In this document: positions 34,856 through 46,925 of the stretch, in pieces
How the letters are laid out: each line of letters opens with the position of its first letter
How positions within the stretch are numbered: position 1 is the stretch's first letter
Assembly: GCA_963691655.1 (NCBI GenBank)
Contig: OY829326.1
Coordinates: forward strand, 80,841,235 to 80,905,234
Direction of reading: 5' to 3'
DNA: 64,000 bases
Source: Toxonevra muliebris
Lineage: Eukaryota > Arthropoda > Insecta > Diptera > Pallopteridae
Notes under the pieces: generated by a model
Database searches by the model: none
What the model saw: the letters and a program-made list of their open reading frames with translations, nothing else
What the model was told of the DNA's origin: nothing
Translations under genes and position numbers: made by a program

Positions 34856-34975
34856 GTAGCCATATTGGATCCTCCATTTTGAATTTTAGAAATCTAATGT
34901 TGGATTCGCAATCAGTGACCACCAAAACCCCTGGATACCAAGTTTCATTACGATCTACGAGATCCATCTAAAGAA
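34856..34975 (+). repeat. Dispersed repeat with GCCATATTGGATCCTCCATT core
   Basis: The sequence GCCATATTGGATCC then CCATTTTGAATTTTAGAAAT and CGCAATCAGTGACC resembles 50355-50420 (GTCCGCCATCTTGAATTTT then CGCAATCGCCGACCCCAAAA). It is a recurring non-coding repeat fused to the Gypsy relic. Confidence 0.6.
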
Positions 34976-35019
34976 AATAATTTTTTCGTCGTAATTTGGC
35001 TATTCGTCTTGGTGTACCA

Positions 35020-36325
35020 TGCAAATCGAAATAATACAGGAAAATTTAAATAAAAAAAAAGATTTATAATTTATAACCTCATACAGATACCTTAACCCCA
35101 TACAGATTGCCCTAAAATTTGTAATTGTGAATTTTAGTAGATATAAAAATACTTGCATGGTGTCCTATGTGGACACCAGAGTCTATACACCATACAATTT
35201 GCATTCAGTCAAAATGCGCACCACATGTGCGCACATGTATCGTTTATACTTTGCTTTACTCTCCACATATACATATTTTTTTTGTGGACGCAGCGACTGT
35301 TAACACTTAAGTGCACACGGCAATATCATCTCAACTCGTCTTTTAATTTGCATCCAATACAATAATACCAAATATCCTCAAATGTGTAAGACGATTGGGA
35401 CCGACCAGCTTTGATTTTAAGTATAATAAGAATAATACATAAGTTCACTTTTTTCTTCATGCTCGTCGAATGGAATAGTTTTGTAATATTGCTTGAAAAA
35501 CAAAAAATTATTACGTACATTTATTAAATTCCGAATGACAAAGAAATGTGTATTATGCAAATGTGAATTAATTTAGTAAATGCGGATATTTTAATAAATG
35601 AAAAACACCGAATGTGAACATTTTGCAAGATTTATCATGAAACACATCGACAGGTGTACTGCCAACATCCAACAAGAAGTGACAGCATCTCTTTCGTTGT
35701 ATGGGAACACAGCTACAGACAGCGATGGGCAATGGGAAATGGCCATTGCCCTGCTGCGCTACATACATAATAGAAGAAGAATTATAATTCAAAATACATT
35801 TTGCATTAAGTGGAAAAATTGGCAAAAGCAAACATGAAAATGTTTGTAAAAACAAACACACATTTACATTTACAACAAGACGCCATCATCGTTGCCATCA
35901 CTAGTTTAGCCGTAGCCAATCGCTATCGTCGCGCCGCCATCATCTTCTCGAGGGCCTAAGAATAATTGTGCTTTTTGGCATCAAGTCAAGATATGTGCGG
36001 CGAGGACAAAAATATAACACAGAAACACACACACACACACACACTAAAAAACATCAGCAAAAAAGAAAACATTAATAGAAAAATCAAAAAGCAAAGTATG
36101 TTTTCGATTAGAATCGATTGATCATCAACGAGTACTTGCATGCAAGTATAATCTAAGACAAATTGGATTATTTTATTTGATAAACAATTGTTGATTTATG
36201 TGTCTATATACTGTATACGAAACAACTCAATTCGGAAAACTTTCTCGTTCTTATGACAGTTGGAAATACATGAATACTACCAATCTCTACTATGGTTCTC
36301 ATATGTATAACCCCCAACAATTGCA
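35020..36325. other. mub: Intron 1 stretch with a GC-richer patch and a CA repeat
   Basis: No gene recognised. The patch at 35880-35960 includes CGTAGCCAATCGCTATCGTC and CGCGCCGCCATCATC and could be regulatory. A (CA)n run is at 36025-36044. A near-palindrome GGGCAATGG...CCATTGCCC is at 35728-35752. Confidence 0.4.
36025..36044 (+). repeat. (AC)n microsatellite
   Basis: About ten AC units. Confidence 0.9.
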
Positions 36326-36329
36326 GATT

Positions 36330-36860
36330 GGAGACAAAATCGAGTAGGAGCTGGCCTTGGGATAGAATTCTAAACTTATAAGCCCAAAATGGACTGGAAG
36401 TCAGCTACTAGACTAAGCCTGTGTTTTCCTCGTCGAACTTCTGGCAATAAGCCAGCAAATCACTGAATAACTTGACTTTAAGACAAGGTTAAAAAGGTTT
36501 CCACAGACGGCAAACAACTGTTAAAGCTTTAGTTTCCGACTTAATATTCTTTAAATTAGTTAAAAAATGTAGAAAGTTACTAGGCTCTTTTAAGTCATAG
36601 ACTTGACATTATCCTAATCTGGGTTCCAAGTCAAAGGAACATGGAAGGAAATGAAAGTTATCCACAACCATGTATTCATGAATGGGCGTAATTGGTGGAC
36701 TATCAAGCTTACCTCGCACACAGCGAAAAATTTATACATGTGGATATATTGGACGTGTTGTTGAAATTTGGAATGAGGACGCAAAACAGCTGCTACTAGG
36801 AGTCATGCCAAAAATTTTGGAAAAAGGAAGACCAGGCGTGGCACCTCCCACTTAAAATTT
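36330..36860 (+). pseudogene. LINE RNase H relic 1
   Basis: Fragments read NRVGAGLGIEF (start of an RNase H strand after a lost TDGSK), CFPRRTSGN, then LDIILIWVPSQRNMEGNE, corresponding to the LxWVPGHxxIxGNExAD block of LINE-encoded RNase H. The catalytic Asp after GNE is not preserved. Stops and frameshifts throughout. Same orientation as the larger relic at 37620. Confidence 0.7.
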
Positions 36861-36869
36861 TTGCAATAA

Positions 36870-37515
36870 AAAAAAATATTAAAGAAAGATTCGTGCTATT
36901 TCTGTAATGTGCTTTTTTTTAAAGGAGTTCTTTAACCAAAACTATTTCAAAAAGTGCGAAAGAAACATCCTCCTGCTTCCATAAAAATTTCATTACTTTA
37001 TAATTAAAACAAAAATATTGAAGAAAGTTCACTTTTTGAGGGTATTAAGTAATTAAAAGTATGTGGAAAAAGTGTTCACAAAAATTTATAAAACATAATA
37101 TTCATAAATTCTATTAGTTTTAAACCAAAATATATGTAAAAACAAAGTACAACGTTTTGATACTCAAAACTGCCAGCGTAAAAAAATCAACAAAAATTAC
37201 TTCATTTTCATACAAAAAACATTGAAAATACAAAAAAGGCCAGAAAAAGTGGTGGGAACAGTTTTGACGCACACATGGAAAATCTATTGAAGTCATCTAT
37301 AGTATTTCGTGTGGCCTCCGCGAGATGGTTTCAACAAGGTTTTCCAGTGAGATACAAGTTATTTCCTGCTATGCTGATAAAGCTTTCTCCTATAATTCCT
37401 CAATAGTCCTTGTTGAATCCTTTTAGGCATACATTTTTCTTTTCACAATAAATAATAATAAAAAATTTTATTTCCTCAAATTTTTTATGAATTAAGTGTA
37501 AAGCGTCAGTCTCAA
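36870..37515. other. Spacer between LINE relics, no gene seen
   Basis: AT-rich, nothing recognised. Confidence 0.5.
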
Positions 37516-37522
37516 AATGTAG

Positions 37523-37925
37523 TTGGCAACTGTTTATATGAAAGTGAAAGCAATAGAACGAAGAAAGGACTGGCTGCATACTATACCTGTAAAAGGACCT
37601 TTGGGAAAAGATGGGGATTGTCACCGTACGTTATTTCTGGAATGCACATCACAATCATTCGAACCATCATCACCTATGGGTCCCTCGTCTGGTGGCAGGC
37701 GTTGGGTAAGAGCAACCAAGTACGCATGGGAAAAATACAGAGACTTGTCAGCCTGCCGATCTCAAGGGCTGTAAGTAGTGCACCTCAGGAAGGTCTGAAT
37801 ATGATATTTCATATCTTACCGTTACGGGTGTTTGTTCAAGGCTGTGCCGCAAAAGAAGCTCTTAGACTAAGAGAATCCAACGTGTGGAGATCAGCGAACT
37901 ATGGACACTAGAGTTGTTCTTAGGC
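37523..37925 (+). pseudogene. LINE ORF2 relic, RT C-terminal/connection region
   Basis: Reads IRTIITYGSLVWWQALGKS, IQRLVSLPISRAVSSAPQ and LNMIFHILPLRVFVQGCAA, then ALRLRESNVW. The Y(G/A)SLVWW...xRLxxxxITxAxxxxPxxxLExxxxLxPL pattern is the segment between RT and RNase H in I/LOA-type LINEs. It belongs with the RNase H frame at 38456; the two are separated by about 500 bp of unrelated AT-rich sequence (about 37925-38430), probably an insertion. Confidence 0.8.
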
Positions 37926-38455
37926 ATATGGGGGAAATTTTTTATATATTTTTTTTTACTCTACGCCCCCTAATTTTCCTCCTTTATGTGAAAAATGTAA
38001 ACTGTGAAAGTTTCAGGCAAAAATATTTAAATTTAAAAGTGCCTCCTCGGACTCAAAGTTTATATGTGAAAAACACTCCCGTATTGTCAAATAGTCCAGT
38101 CGGTAGAGTAAAAAATCCACCAAAAGTTCATAATAATTCTTATCTCAGATTTTTTTTCAGTAATTGTTAGTGGCGGTATAATAAATGGAAAAACCAATAT
38201 ATATAATAATAAAAGTAATAATGTAAATAAATAAGCGGCATACTACATACATACATATCACATTTTTTGAACCCGAGGAAGCACGTTTAAACATAAATAT
38301 TTTTGTCCGAAACTTTTACAGCTTACATTATTAGCATAAAGGGCGTATGGAAAAATATTCCAAACTTAAAAATTAAGGACCACTCTGATGGACACTCTAC
38401 AATTTCGAGTAAAAAAAAGCGGAGGGGTTAAAATGGAATCAAAGCTGACTTAGAT

Positions 38456-39304
38456 ATGGCCACCGATTATTTGACTTCAAATTTAGATTTTATTACTAGA
38501 ATTCCAACTCTATATCCAACCATGGAAGACTGGGAGTCGGATTCGGTAACAGGTAGTGCTGATATTACCATCTTTACCGATGGCTCAAAGATGGAGAATG
38601 GAACTGGAGCTGGTCTCTCCTCCGAAGACCTGCAGCTAAGGTGGTCGTATCGTCTTCCTGATAGCTGTAGCGTTTTTCAGTCAGAGATTTTTGCTATTGA
38701 GAAAGCAGCTCGACTTCTACAAGACAGTACAATTTAGATTTCGAATATCACTATCTTTACTGACAGTCAGGCTGCAATGAAGGCAATAGAATCCAAAATA
38801 GTTAAATCAGAGATTGTAAAGAAATGTCGTGCTTCACACAAGGTCACTCTCTGCTGGGTTCCTGGACATTGCAATATTAAAGGGAACGAAATAGCAGATG
38901 AAATGGCCAGAAGGGGCTTTGAAATGAACATTAACGAGGCGGATACCTCTATACAATCTCCGATGGTAGACGAGTACACCATCGCGGTGTCAAACGGCGC
39001 TTGGACCAGCCTAGATGACTGTATAGTTTCACGGGCCTTGTGGCCAAGGTTACATAGGAAGAGGACAAATGTGCTCTTAGGGCACAACAAATCTGCAGTA
39101 CGTCTGCTCACAGGAGTCATAACTGGACATTGTGCTATTGCACCAATGCTTCAACGGTGGCGTATTCCAACGATCAGACTGTGCAGAAGTTGTCATGATG
39201 AAGAAGAGACAGAATCGATTCTTCACTTTTTATGTCAATGTTCAAGGCTGCAGATGAGCAGACTCCAATGTTTGGGGTCGCGCTTTTTCAATAGTCTAGT
39301 CTAA
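38456..39304 (+). pseudogene. LINE ORF2 relic 2, RNase H and C-terminal zinc motif
   Basis: Reads ITIFTDGSKMENGTGAGL (catalytic Asp in TDGS), VFQSEIFAIEKAARLL (catalytic Glu), one stop, then ITIFTDSQAAMKAIES (catalytic Asp in TDSQ), VTLCWVPGHCNIKGNEIADE (final Asp) and, further on, TGVITGHCAIAPML and CRSCHDEEETESILHFLCQC. All four RNase H acidic residues are present. The C-terminal CxxC...HxxxxC is the LINE zinc motif. One in-frame stop near 38736 and the lack of RT make it non-functional. The 3' UTR with CACAACGGACAATTAAGTCT extends to about 39500. Confidence 0.9.
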
Positions 39305-39539
39305 CAGAGATAACGAAAGTGGAACTATCGAATCTTCTTACCTTCATCCGGAGAACCAAATGGTTGAATAAAGACATTACCTGGACTGCTGACGGAAACA
39401 GTGGTTAGAGACGCGCCTCCTACGGGCAATTAAATGAGGGCAATCACAACGGACAATTAAGTCTCCGAGTGGAAGTGCGGGTATATATATATATTCGCAT
39501 ACGCCTTCCAAACCTAACCGAATATAGAACTGTTAAATT

Positions 39540-39935
39540 TTGACAAATCGTCTTTTAAGTGAAGCAGGCGAGGGGTTGACACGATCGAACATATCTCACA
39601 GCCTGGCTCGTCAACATCAATGTTCGATCCAGAATGGGAACACTTTTTGCCATAGTTGCAAAAAAATAGATGAAAAAGAAACGGTAATCCACTTCCTGTG
39701 CGAATGTCCAGCCTTATGGAAGGATAGGCTTAACACACTGGGCAAATCACTTTTCAGCAACCTATCTAGAGCTATCAAAAACCAATATCAACGACCTACT
39801 CAAGTACCTAAACCAAACGAAATGGCTATAACCGCTCGGTGTCACCAAATCGTTTAAACGTACCAGGAAATAACTGAGGATATGGTAACAAAACGGCGCG
39901 TTAGCGTTACTTGGGTTCGTGGATCGCACCACCAC
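39540..39935 (+). pseudogene. Second, diverged LINE ORF2 C-terminus
   Basis: Reads SLARQHQCSIQNGNTFCHSC, KIDEKETVIHFLCECPAL and KDRLNTLGKSLFSNLS, the same zinc-motif block as in the preceding relic (DEEETESILHFLCQCSRL) but clearly diverged, followed by its own 3' UTR (to about 39935). Two copies of related LINE 3' ends thus lie head-to-tail. Confidence 0.85.
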
Positions 39936-39944
39936 TTCAAACAA

Positions 39945-40530
39945 ACAAATAAAAGAATAATTTTAAATTTTAAATAAAACTTACACAAATCTTTTTTCAC
40001 ATTCACTGATATTCTCGTTCAAAATGATAAAAAAATAAAGGGATTTATATGTCAAAAATTATTTAAGGTGTTGGCAGACGTGGTATCTAATCAATAAATA
40101 CAGAACAATGATATTCATGCAAAAAAAAATTGCTAGAAAATTTGTTTGAGAATATTGATTTGGTCACTCTCGGTAACAAAATTAAAAAAAGATGACTTTG
40201 ATTCTTGCTCTCAAACCAGTAAAGTTGTGTCCTGTTCTTGGAAGTAAAAAGCTTTATGCTTACGGATATTAATGGCAATCGACTGATGATTTCATACTGT
40301 TTTCATACAAAACTCAACAATATAAATGCATAATGGTCTGACTGAGCTATGGTGTCACCGATATAAAAAATTAAAGTCGGGTTCACAGAAGTCGGATTCA
40401 GAATTTTTATGGACAAACGAATTTCTATTTAAATTCATAATGTCATCTGAAAAATTCTACTACAAAACTTTATGTACGTATGTTTATAATTAATAATGTA
40501 ATTAATTGGCAAGAGCAAAAACGAACTTAC
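39945..40530. other. mub: Intron 1, end adjacent to exon 1
   Basis: AT-rich, no motif recognised. Confidence 0.5.
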
Positions 40531-40614
40531 TTTTCCTTGCATAATCAGCCTTATTGTTAATGTCACCGATGGATCTTCATGCTTTACAGGCGTACTTGTA
40601 TTATTGTCCTCCAT
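40531..40614 (-). CDS. mub: mub coding exon 1 (start codon, KH1 first strand)
   Basis: Reads MEDNNTSTPVKHEDPSV then TLTIRLIMQGK on the minus strand, 28 codons ending in phase 0. ATG is at 40614-40612 in an A-rich context (TTAAAAATGG). The donor is GTAAGT starting at 40530. The TIRLIMQGK segment is the first beta strand of KH1, and exon 2 (7056-7000) completes the loop with EVGSIIGKKG. The region just upstream on the minus strand is AT-rich with ACAACAAA stretches, as expected for a fly 5' UTR. No in-frame alternative start is needed. I chose this ATG because it opens the reading frame with the usual short acidic N-terminus of this family. Confidence 0.93.
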
Positions 40615-42515
40615 TTTTAATTTGTTTTTTGTTGTATTTGTTGTATATGTTTAATATATGTGTGTTTATTGTGTTGATTGATTTCTTTATTTACTTTACT
40701 TTTTGCTTATTTTATATTAATATTATTATTAATAATACACACGTGTTTTTTTTTGTTTGTTTGCTTGTTTTAACTTTCGTCAAACAACAATAAATATTTT
40801 TTGAATTGTATTGAGTTGTTGAATTGATAGCAAATGTATCAATGAATAATTTAATTAATTAAGTAATTAATTAATTGGTGGTGTCTTTTATCGTTTACTT
40901 AAGCTCTTACAATAATTATTTGAATTATTTGTTTGGTTGTTTGGTTGTTTAAAAAAATGCACATAAATCACTTTTATTTTTATTTACTTTTTGCTTCTTT
41001 GTGGATGATTGAACTTTCCTTTACTTCTTTGTTATTGTTATTGTTGGGTTTAATAGTACTTGATTTTTTTTTTTTACTTAAAAACTTTTTGTTCAATCTG
41101 ACGGCGACGACGACGACGAGTGTGTAAATTGAAGTGAAGTTTAAGTAAAATGTTGAGCATAAATACTGTTTTGTTTTTGTTTTTATATTTTTGTGAATAG
41201 AATTTTTATAAAATTTACATGAAGATTTTGCCCGACGAAAACGACGATGAAGACTGATTGCTACTGCGACGACGACGATGACGAAGACGACAATGTAACT
41301 GACGGCGGCGCTGCAAGTAAAGAGAAGAAACAAAGAGAAATTAATTATTTATAATTAGTTAATTTTCGAGAAATAAATTACTTTGGCGTATGTACGAGTG
41401 TAAATTTGACATTTTTCATTTTGGTTTTCTGATTTTTTGTTTTCCTTTTACAAAACAAAGCAATTACAACAGCAAACTTAGATACTAGGTACATATTTGT
41501 GTATTTGTTTTTGCAGATACATTTTAACCTAATTAATTATAAAGTTTAGCGACCGAACGCGCACAAAAAGATTAAGACAGACCGACCAACCGACATACAA
41601 ATGCTCTTCCGGCACATGGTCTCTTGTTGTTGGTGTTGTTGGTTGCAACATTGAGCCGCATATAGTTACATGTGTTTTTTTTTTTAATTTCATCAGAACT
41701 TTGAAACTCTGCCAAGTATTGAACACAAAATTCTACTCAATTTGTGAACATTTTTGGTAATATTGTTGATGTCGAATGATGATTGCATTGTTAATCTCGA
41801 TGGAGGTTTTCTTCTGAATTTTTGCTAAGTTACTAGTTGTTTTTATTGTATCTCTACGAAAAATGCTTGGTTTATCTACACATTCATTGCATTGTATACT
41901 TATGTATGTATATATTGCATCGTAGAAAATGACACAACTTTTTTCAAATTTTATTTTTATTTTCTGTTGTTCCTTTGTCACCACAAACGACGCATTCAAA
42001 TTCTCAGACGAGGTTATATAGAAATGCACACACACACACACACACACACAAAACGTACATATACACAGCAATACTTTTGTATGTATTTTTACTTGTAATA
42101 AAGAAAAGAAAATATTCATCGACAGCAAACAGCAAAACATTAATGAGAAGAAGAAGTAGAAAAGTAGAAAATGCAACATTGCAAAAGTGCAACGACACAG
42201 TGGAACAAATGCTTTGCACTCACAACAACCACATTGCTTAAGTATTTAGTTATATATACTATAGAAAAAGTGTACAGTTACTAAATTACCTTTGAATGCA
42301 TGCGGTTTACAATTTACGAGCCGTGAAAAAATTTAACGTTGCAAGCAACTGAGGAATAAAGTTTCTTACAGTAGTTAAGTGAAAATATCTTTGAACATAA
42401 ATACAAAATTTAAGTTATGTACGTCCGTATTCGATAGGCTTTTAGGATTTTAATCCACACATCACCATAAGTTGTTGATCTCTTGTGCAGCCCTTGGTTT
42501 TAATACAATTCTAAA
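40615..42515. other. mub: Likely mub 5' UTR/upstream region
   Basis: Immediately upstream of the start codon on the minus strand the DNA is A/C-rich (AACACAATAAACACACATA), as in fly leaders. GAC-triplet-rich DNA lies at 41100-41120 and 41265-41295. A (CA)12 run is at 42027-42050. No splice acceptor or transcription start can be fixed by eye. Confidence 0.35.
42027..42050 (+). repeat. (CA)12 microsatellite
   Basis: Uninterrupted CA dinucleotide run. Confidence 0.95.
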
Positions 42516-42559
42516 TTATGACTACTGATGAATATGGTATAAAAATTGAGTTAAGTTTT

Positions 42560-43300
42560 ATGTCGCATATATCAGAAGGTCCCAGTAGTCCCTTTCCGAG
42601 GTAAAGCGATCTACGTCTTCCGGCAACTGGACATTCGCATCGTATTCGTTCAACTGTTTCCATGTCTTCATTGCATTCTTAAGATGATAAGACAGTGTCC
42701 TGTAACAAGTCCTATAAGAGTACGATTTTCCATACTGTTCAATTCGATTAAGCGTTTAGAGTTAATGGTGATTGGGTTAATAAGTCTTTTAGCCAGTCGA
42801 TAACTTTTAAGACTAGCCTAATAGTCTTTGAGATTTTTTTTATTTTTGTTAGTGTTTGATTTGATGGCACACTACAAAAAGGTTCGGGATCTATGAAAGT
42901 CCCGACTTTTCGCTAAGGTGACCGCCTTCTTTTTCTCAAATTCTTCATGATCCGGGATCCTAGCCAGTATTACTTTATTCCTATTGAATAGGGTTGAAAT
43001 GAGGTGAAAATACTCAAAACACAAATTTTGGATTTTATGGTGTGACTGAATTCAGAGCTGCTTAACTGTCCGAGCGAATGTAAATGTGGGCACCTTTTAT
43101 TCACCTGGAAGCAGATCTATATAGCATGAACCTCTGCTATAAACCTGGAGGACATTTTCCCCATTGTTATGGATTTCTGAAATCTTGGTCCATAGACTCC
43201 AGTCTCAGAACTGTCATCATCCATTTTAGACCCATCTGTGTACTAAATTTGTGCCACTTCTTTTCAGGAAAATACAACTATTTTATTCATAGAATCAATG
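42560..43300 (-). pseudogene. LINE RNase H relic 3
   Basis: Minus strand, from 43270 down: YTDGSKMDDDSSETGVYGPR, FQKSITMGKMSSRF and IAEVHAI (catalytic Asp in TDGS and Glu in AEVHAI), then after decay, NRTLIGLVTGHCLI and, in another frame, RIRCECPVAGRRRSLYLGK. The TDGSK...GAGVYGPxxxxSxxLGxxxxVFQAEVxAI pattern is RNase H of I-type LINEs. The RT part is absent. Confidence 0.85.
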
Positions 43301-44890
43301 AGTTTCAGGTTAGGTCTGTCTTGAAATATTTTCAAAATTAATAGGTGTCCTGTCAGGTCCCCACTTTTGAGAAGGCTTACATTAGGGCACTTTGCCGCTG
43401 TGTTACCAGACAAGCTAGAAGTTGTTTCAGGAAGTGTGCGAAATTACTTTTAAAATAATTTATTCAGAATGTTTTCACACAATTTGCTTAATGTGTCCAA
43501 ATAAATTTCTTTAAGAAGAAACAAGAAAATGGTTAAGATAGGGACGACTATACCGCTTTTGAACGGAGTTAATACTTGCGTATACTATGTTTCAACTTCA
43601 AGGCGTTTGAGGGTCACCTAGAAGTTGTCCGATGGAGCTGAAGTTTTGCACATTTTGCGCGGTTTTTTCTTGATTGGAACCGGATTAGTGCAAGGGAGCA
43701 GCAACATTTTTACTTTTGAAAAATGGCCTACAGTTAAGGGCCACCCTAATGTATACACCCAGAGTAATAATTTTTTAGCGTGAAGTCAACAGAAAGATTA
43801 TTCCTTTATAACTTAATGACCATAAAGATATAAAATAAGAAATCGAATGATTCGGTAACAGACATTTCTTTTTTATTCGAATTGAGGAATATGAAAGGTC
43901 ATTGCACATGCACTATCAAATGATACGGTAAAGCAATTTATATGGTAGCCGGAAAAAATGTTCTTCTCTGGGTAAAGCAATACAAAAATTGCAAATTTTT
44001 TTTGTTGAAGTTTGCAAATATTTTTAACTACTGTTGTTTTATGACATTTTCACAAATTCTATGGAAGTGAATAAGAATGATGAATGTTAAGTCACGTCTT
44101 TACTTTTTATTTGTTTATTTAATGGATTCGATTTCAATGGCAAAAATTCCGATGAATGACTTGTGATTTGTCAGTAGGAAATTGGTACCACTATTATCAT
44201 CTCACATTGCACCAGCATCAGCAAACGATATCTTCGGAAAATCTTTACTGTTGGTGCTGCTGCTGCTAAAAAAAAAGCAATGAATTTTTGTGGCTAAGCG
44301 ATTGTTGCTTACTATTGCTGTTACTGATTAGATTTTCTCTTTTTACTTTTGTAACTGTATAATAAACTAGATTTTTGTTGTCGTTGTTTTTGTGGTTCTT
44401 GTTGTTGTTTATGTGTTTCACTTGGGAACTTACACCAACAACGAATAACATAAGAGTATAGAGCAATTACTTTTCATAAATTTGATGAAATTGCATTGAC
44501 CTACTACTACCACTACCATTACTGATGATATTGTTGTTGATGATGATAATGACGGTGATGATATTATAGTTGTTGTTGTTGAAGATATTGTCGATGTGAG
44601 GATTTGATCTAATAAAGTTGCAATTTAGTTGAGTGCAAAAAAAAGAAACATTTTATAACATTGTTTCCACATAGTTTTGAGAAAGCATCACGCGAACAGC
44701 AGCAACATGCAACATACGACATATAAAAAAATATTTCTCCCGCAAATTTTCCAGTGATTAAAATAGCAGTAGTAATGAATGTTGTATGTAGTTGCTGTTG
44801 TTTTATCTGCCATTTTTTCCTTCTTTCAACTTTTCTTTGCATTTGTAATTGTGATGTTTTTTTTTCTTCTCCAAATTTTTATTAAAACTG

Positions 44891-44909
44891 GCAGACAGAC
44901 AGACAGACA
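44891..44909 (+). repeat. (CAGA)n microsatellite
   Basis: Four to five CAGA units. Confidence 0.85.
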
Positions 44910-44929
44910 AATATCAAGCATCAGCAGTT

Positions 44930-45300
44930 GACGGCCTCTCCTTCGCATTCACCATTCACTGAGCGCTGATGCGATGCCGCGCGCGCACTAAATAAATTAT
45001 TTTATTGCACTTGCTTTTTGTGTAAATGTATGTGTTCGCCTTTGAGTGTATGTGTGTAGCCAGTCATTCAGTCAGTCAGTTAGTCTCTATTGCATACGTG
45101 CATGTATCTCATGCATGCATTCATCGTTAAGCCGGCATCATTTGCGAATTTTGCATTCTCATATTCGCGTGCATTCGCTGCATTGCATGGCGGATGTGCG
45201 AAGCGAATAATTCCCTAGCTATGAGATACAACGCTGTAAGCGACGGCAGCTGTTGCTGCAGCATAGCTGAATTTAGCTCCCGCAGCACACAACAGAAAAT
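44930..45300 (-). promoter_or_regulatory. GC-richer island, candidate mub promoter region
   Basis: It stands about 4.3 kb above the mub start codon and contains GCGCGCGC and GCAGCTGTTGCTGCAGC, unlike the surrounding AT-rich DNA. No initiator or TATA can be pinned down with confidence. It is listed only as a place to look for transcription starts. Confidence 0.2.
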
Positions 45301-46925
45301 CCGTTATCACACTTTTCCAGCCACCAGCAAATTGTATTTATATTTTCTCCATTTCATTATTTTCTATTTTATTTTCTCTATTTCTTTGCTTAGAATTTCT
45401 GTTTGCTTTAGAAAACTGAAGAGATGAATTCTTTCAATATTGTGGTTCATAGCTTTTTCTTCCTTTTTTTTATTTCTTTGTCAAAGAAAAAAAGAGAAAA
45501 TCAACATGTAAATTGAAGTTTTATTTAACCTTGTTTTGATCTCATATTTTAATGATATGTCATGATATGATATTTAACAATGCGAATATCCAAGCCACAA
45601 AATTTTTATGAAAAGAAAATTTAAATACATAATTTAATTCACAGAATATTTAAGAATATGAATGAGTAACTTTTTGATATGAAACTTTCTCGAAAATTGA
45701 CTCTTGGACGAACAGTCGGACAACTTCAATCTTCCCGGAGATTTGCCATGACTTGCGTAAGTACGGTGGTGACGTACATTGGCGGAAACGATAAATGTAA
45801 GTAGCTGAGTCAATATAATCAAACATTGGCGGATCAAGGGTAGGAATCTCGATTCTCAGAATACACATGGTTTCCTTGAAAAAACAAAACCATGTAGTTT
45901 GAATGCCTTTACAACAGTTCCGTTACAATATTTTCAATCATTGGCAGATCTAACAAAAGCCCCCCACTCCCCATAGATTCGGTAGTGTAGCTAAATATAT
46001 AGTGAATCAATCTTTACACTGTTTTGCTTGGACTACGCTTTTACTTGTCGCAGCAACGCTCATGAAGCAATACATTTGCTGCGATTGCGGACTGTGATAA
46101 TGATAGTTGATATTTTTGTCAAGGGGATTGAAAAGCTCATGGTTATTCGATTTAAATAATTTTGACCTCATTCGAAGGGTAAAAGATTGCAGTTATTACA
46201 ATGAAATAAGATTAACAATATAAGTTTAAAAGTGTTTGACGAATATTTTGTTTTGCTTTTAAATTGTTTAAAATAAAAATTACTTATTAGAGTAGGTACC
46301 TACGAAAAATTACTCACATATATAGATTCGAGAAAAAAATATACTTTAAATTTAATTTAATAACTAAAATCTCAACCAACGACCAGAGATTGCCGATGGC
46401 GGGTGTTTAATTTTTCCGTCCCTTTAAAATTTATTTTGAATTATGAGAATATATATTTAGATTTTCATCGAGGTTTTATTCGATTATAATAAGAAATTAG
46501 ATGGCGGACGAGATTGCGAGGCAGGGTGCATTTTCAATTTTCATTATACAGTTTTCGATAAACGAATTTTTACAACCACAAATAGCAGATATAAAAACCA
46601 AAATTCATCTGGTTTAGATAATATTTTATTTATCCAATTCACTATCTTGTAAAGAATATAGAATTTTTGTTTTTTTTTTTTGCTGGAACAGCAAAAGAAG
46701 CATTCAAGAATACAGCACTCAGACATGTTTTAGGTCCATTGTACTATATCCTGTGTTTCTTTTTGTCGTTCTTTAAATCTACCAGATTTATTAATAAATC
46801 TAAGCAGATCCTGCTGAGCTCAGGTGTTCGTCTCCCAACACTCCAGTGCCAAATATGCTTACTCTGATCTGGCAGAAAGCAGGGCAGACACTAAGATAGC
46901 GGTCTGCCTTCTTTTCACATTCTCC

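Larger units (their letters stand above)
7057..40530 (-). other. mub: mub intron 1 (33.5 kb), transposon-rich
   Basis: Bounded by the exon 1 donor GTAAGT (40530) and the exon 2 acceptor CAG (7057). It contains at least twelve transposon insertions or relics in both orientations, listed separately. Long 5' introns of fly neural RNA-binding genes often carry enhancers and alternative promoters. GC-richer islands that could be such sites are at 31130-31410 and 35880-35960, but nothing in the sequence proves it. Confidence 0.9.
43310..46920. other. Upstream DNA, no identified gene
   Basis: 43430-43780 holds a GC-richer non-coding block (ends GGCCACCCTAATG) that looks like a repeat fragment. 44200-44600 is rich in GTTGTT/GATGAT triplets. 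A (CAGA)n run is at 44891-44909. 44930-45300 is GC-richer (GATGCCGCGCGCGCAC; GCGACGGCAGCTGTTGCTGC) and might be a mub promoter. Reading frames at 45634-45868 are not recognised. Confidence 0.4.

Noticed and set aside
35598..35837. 79-codon frame starting MKNTECEHFARF
   Set aside because: Reasonable composition but no family motif. A near-palindrome lies inside and nothing supports expression.
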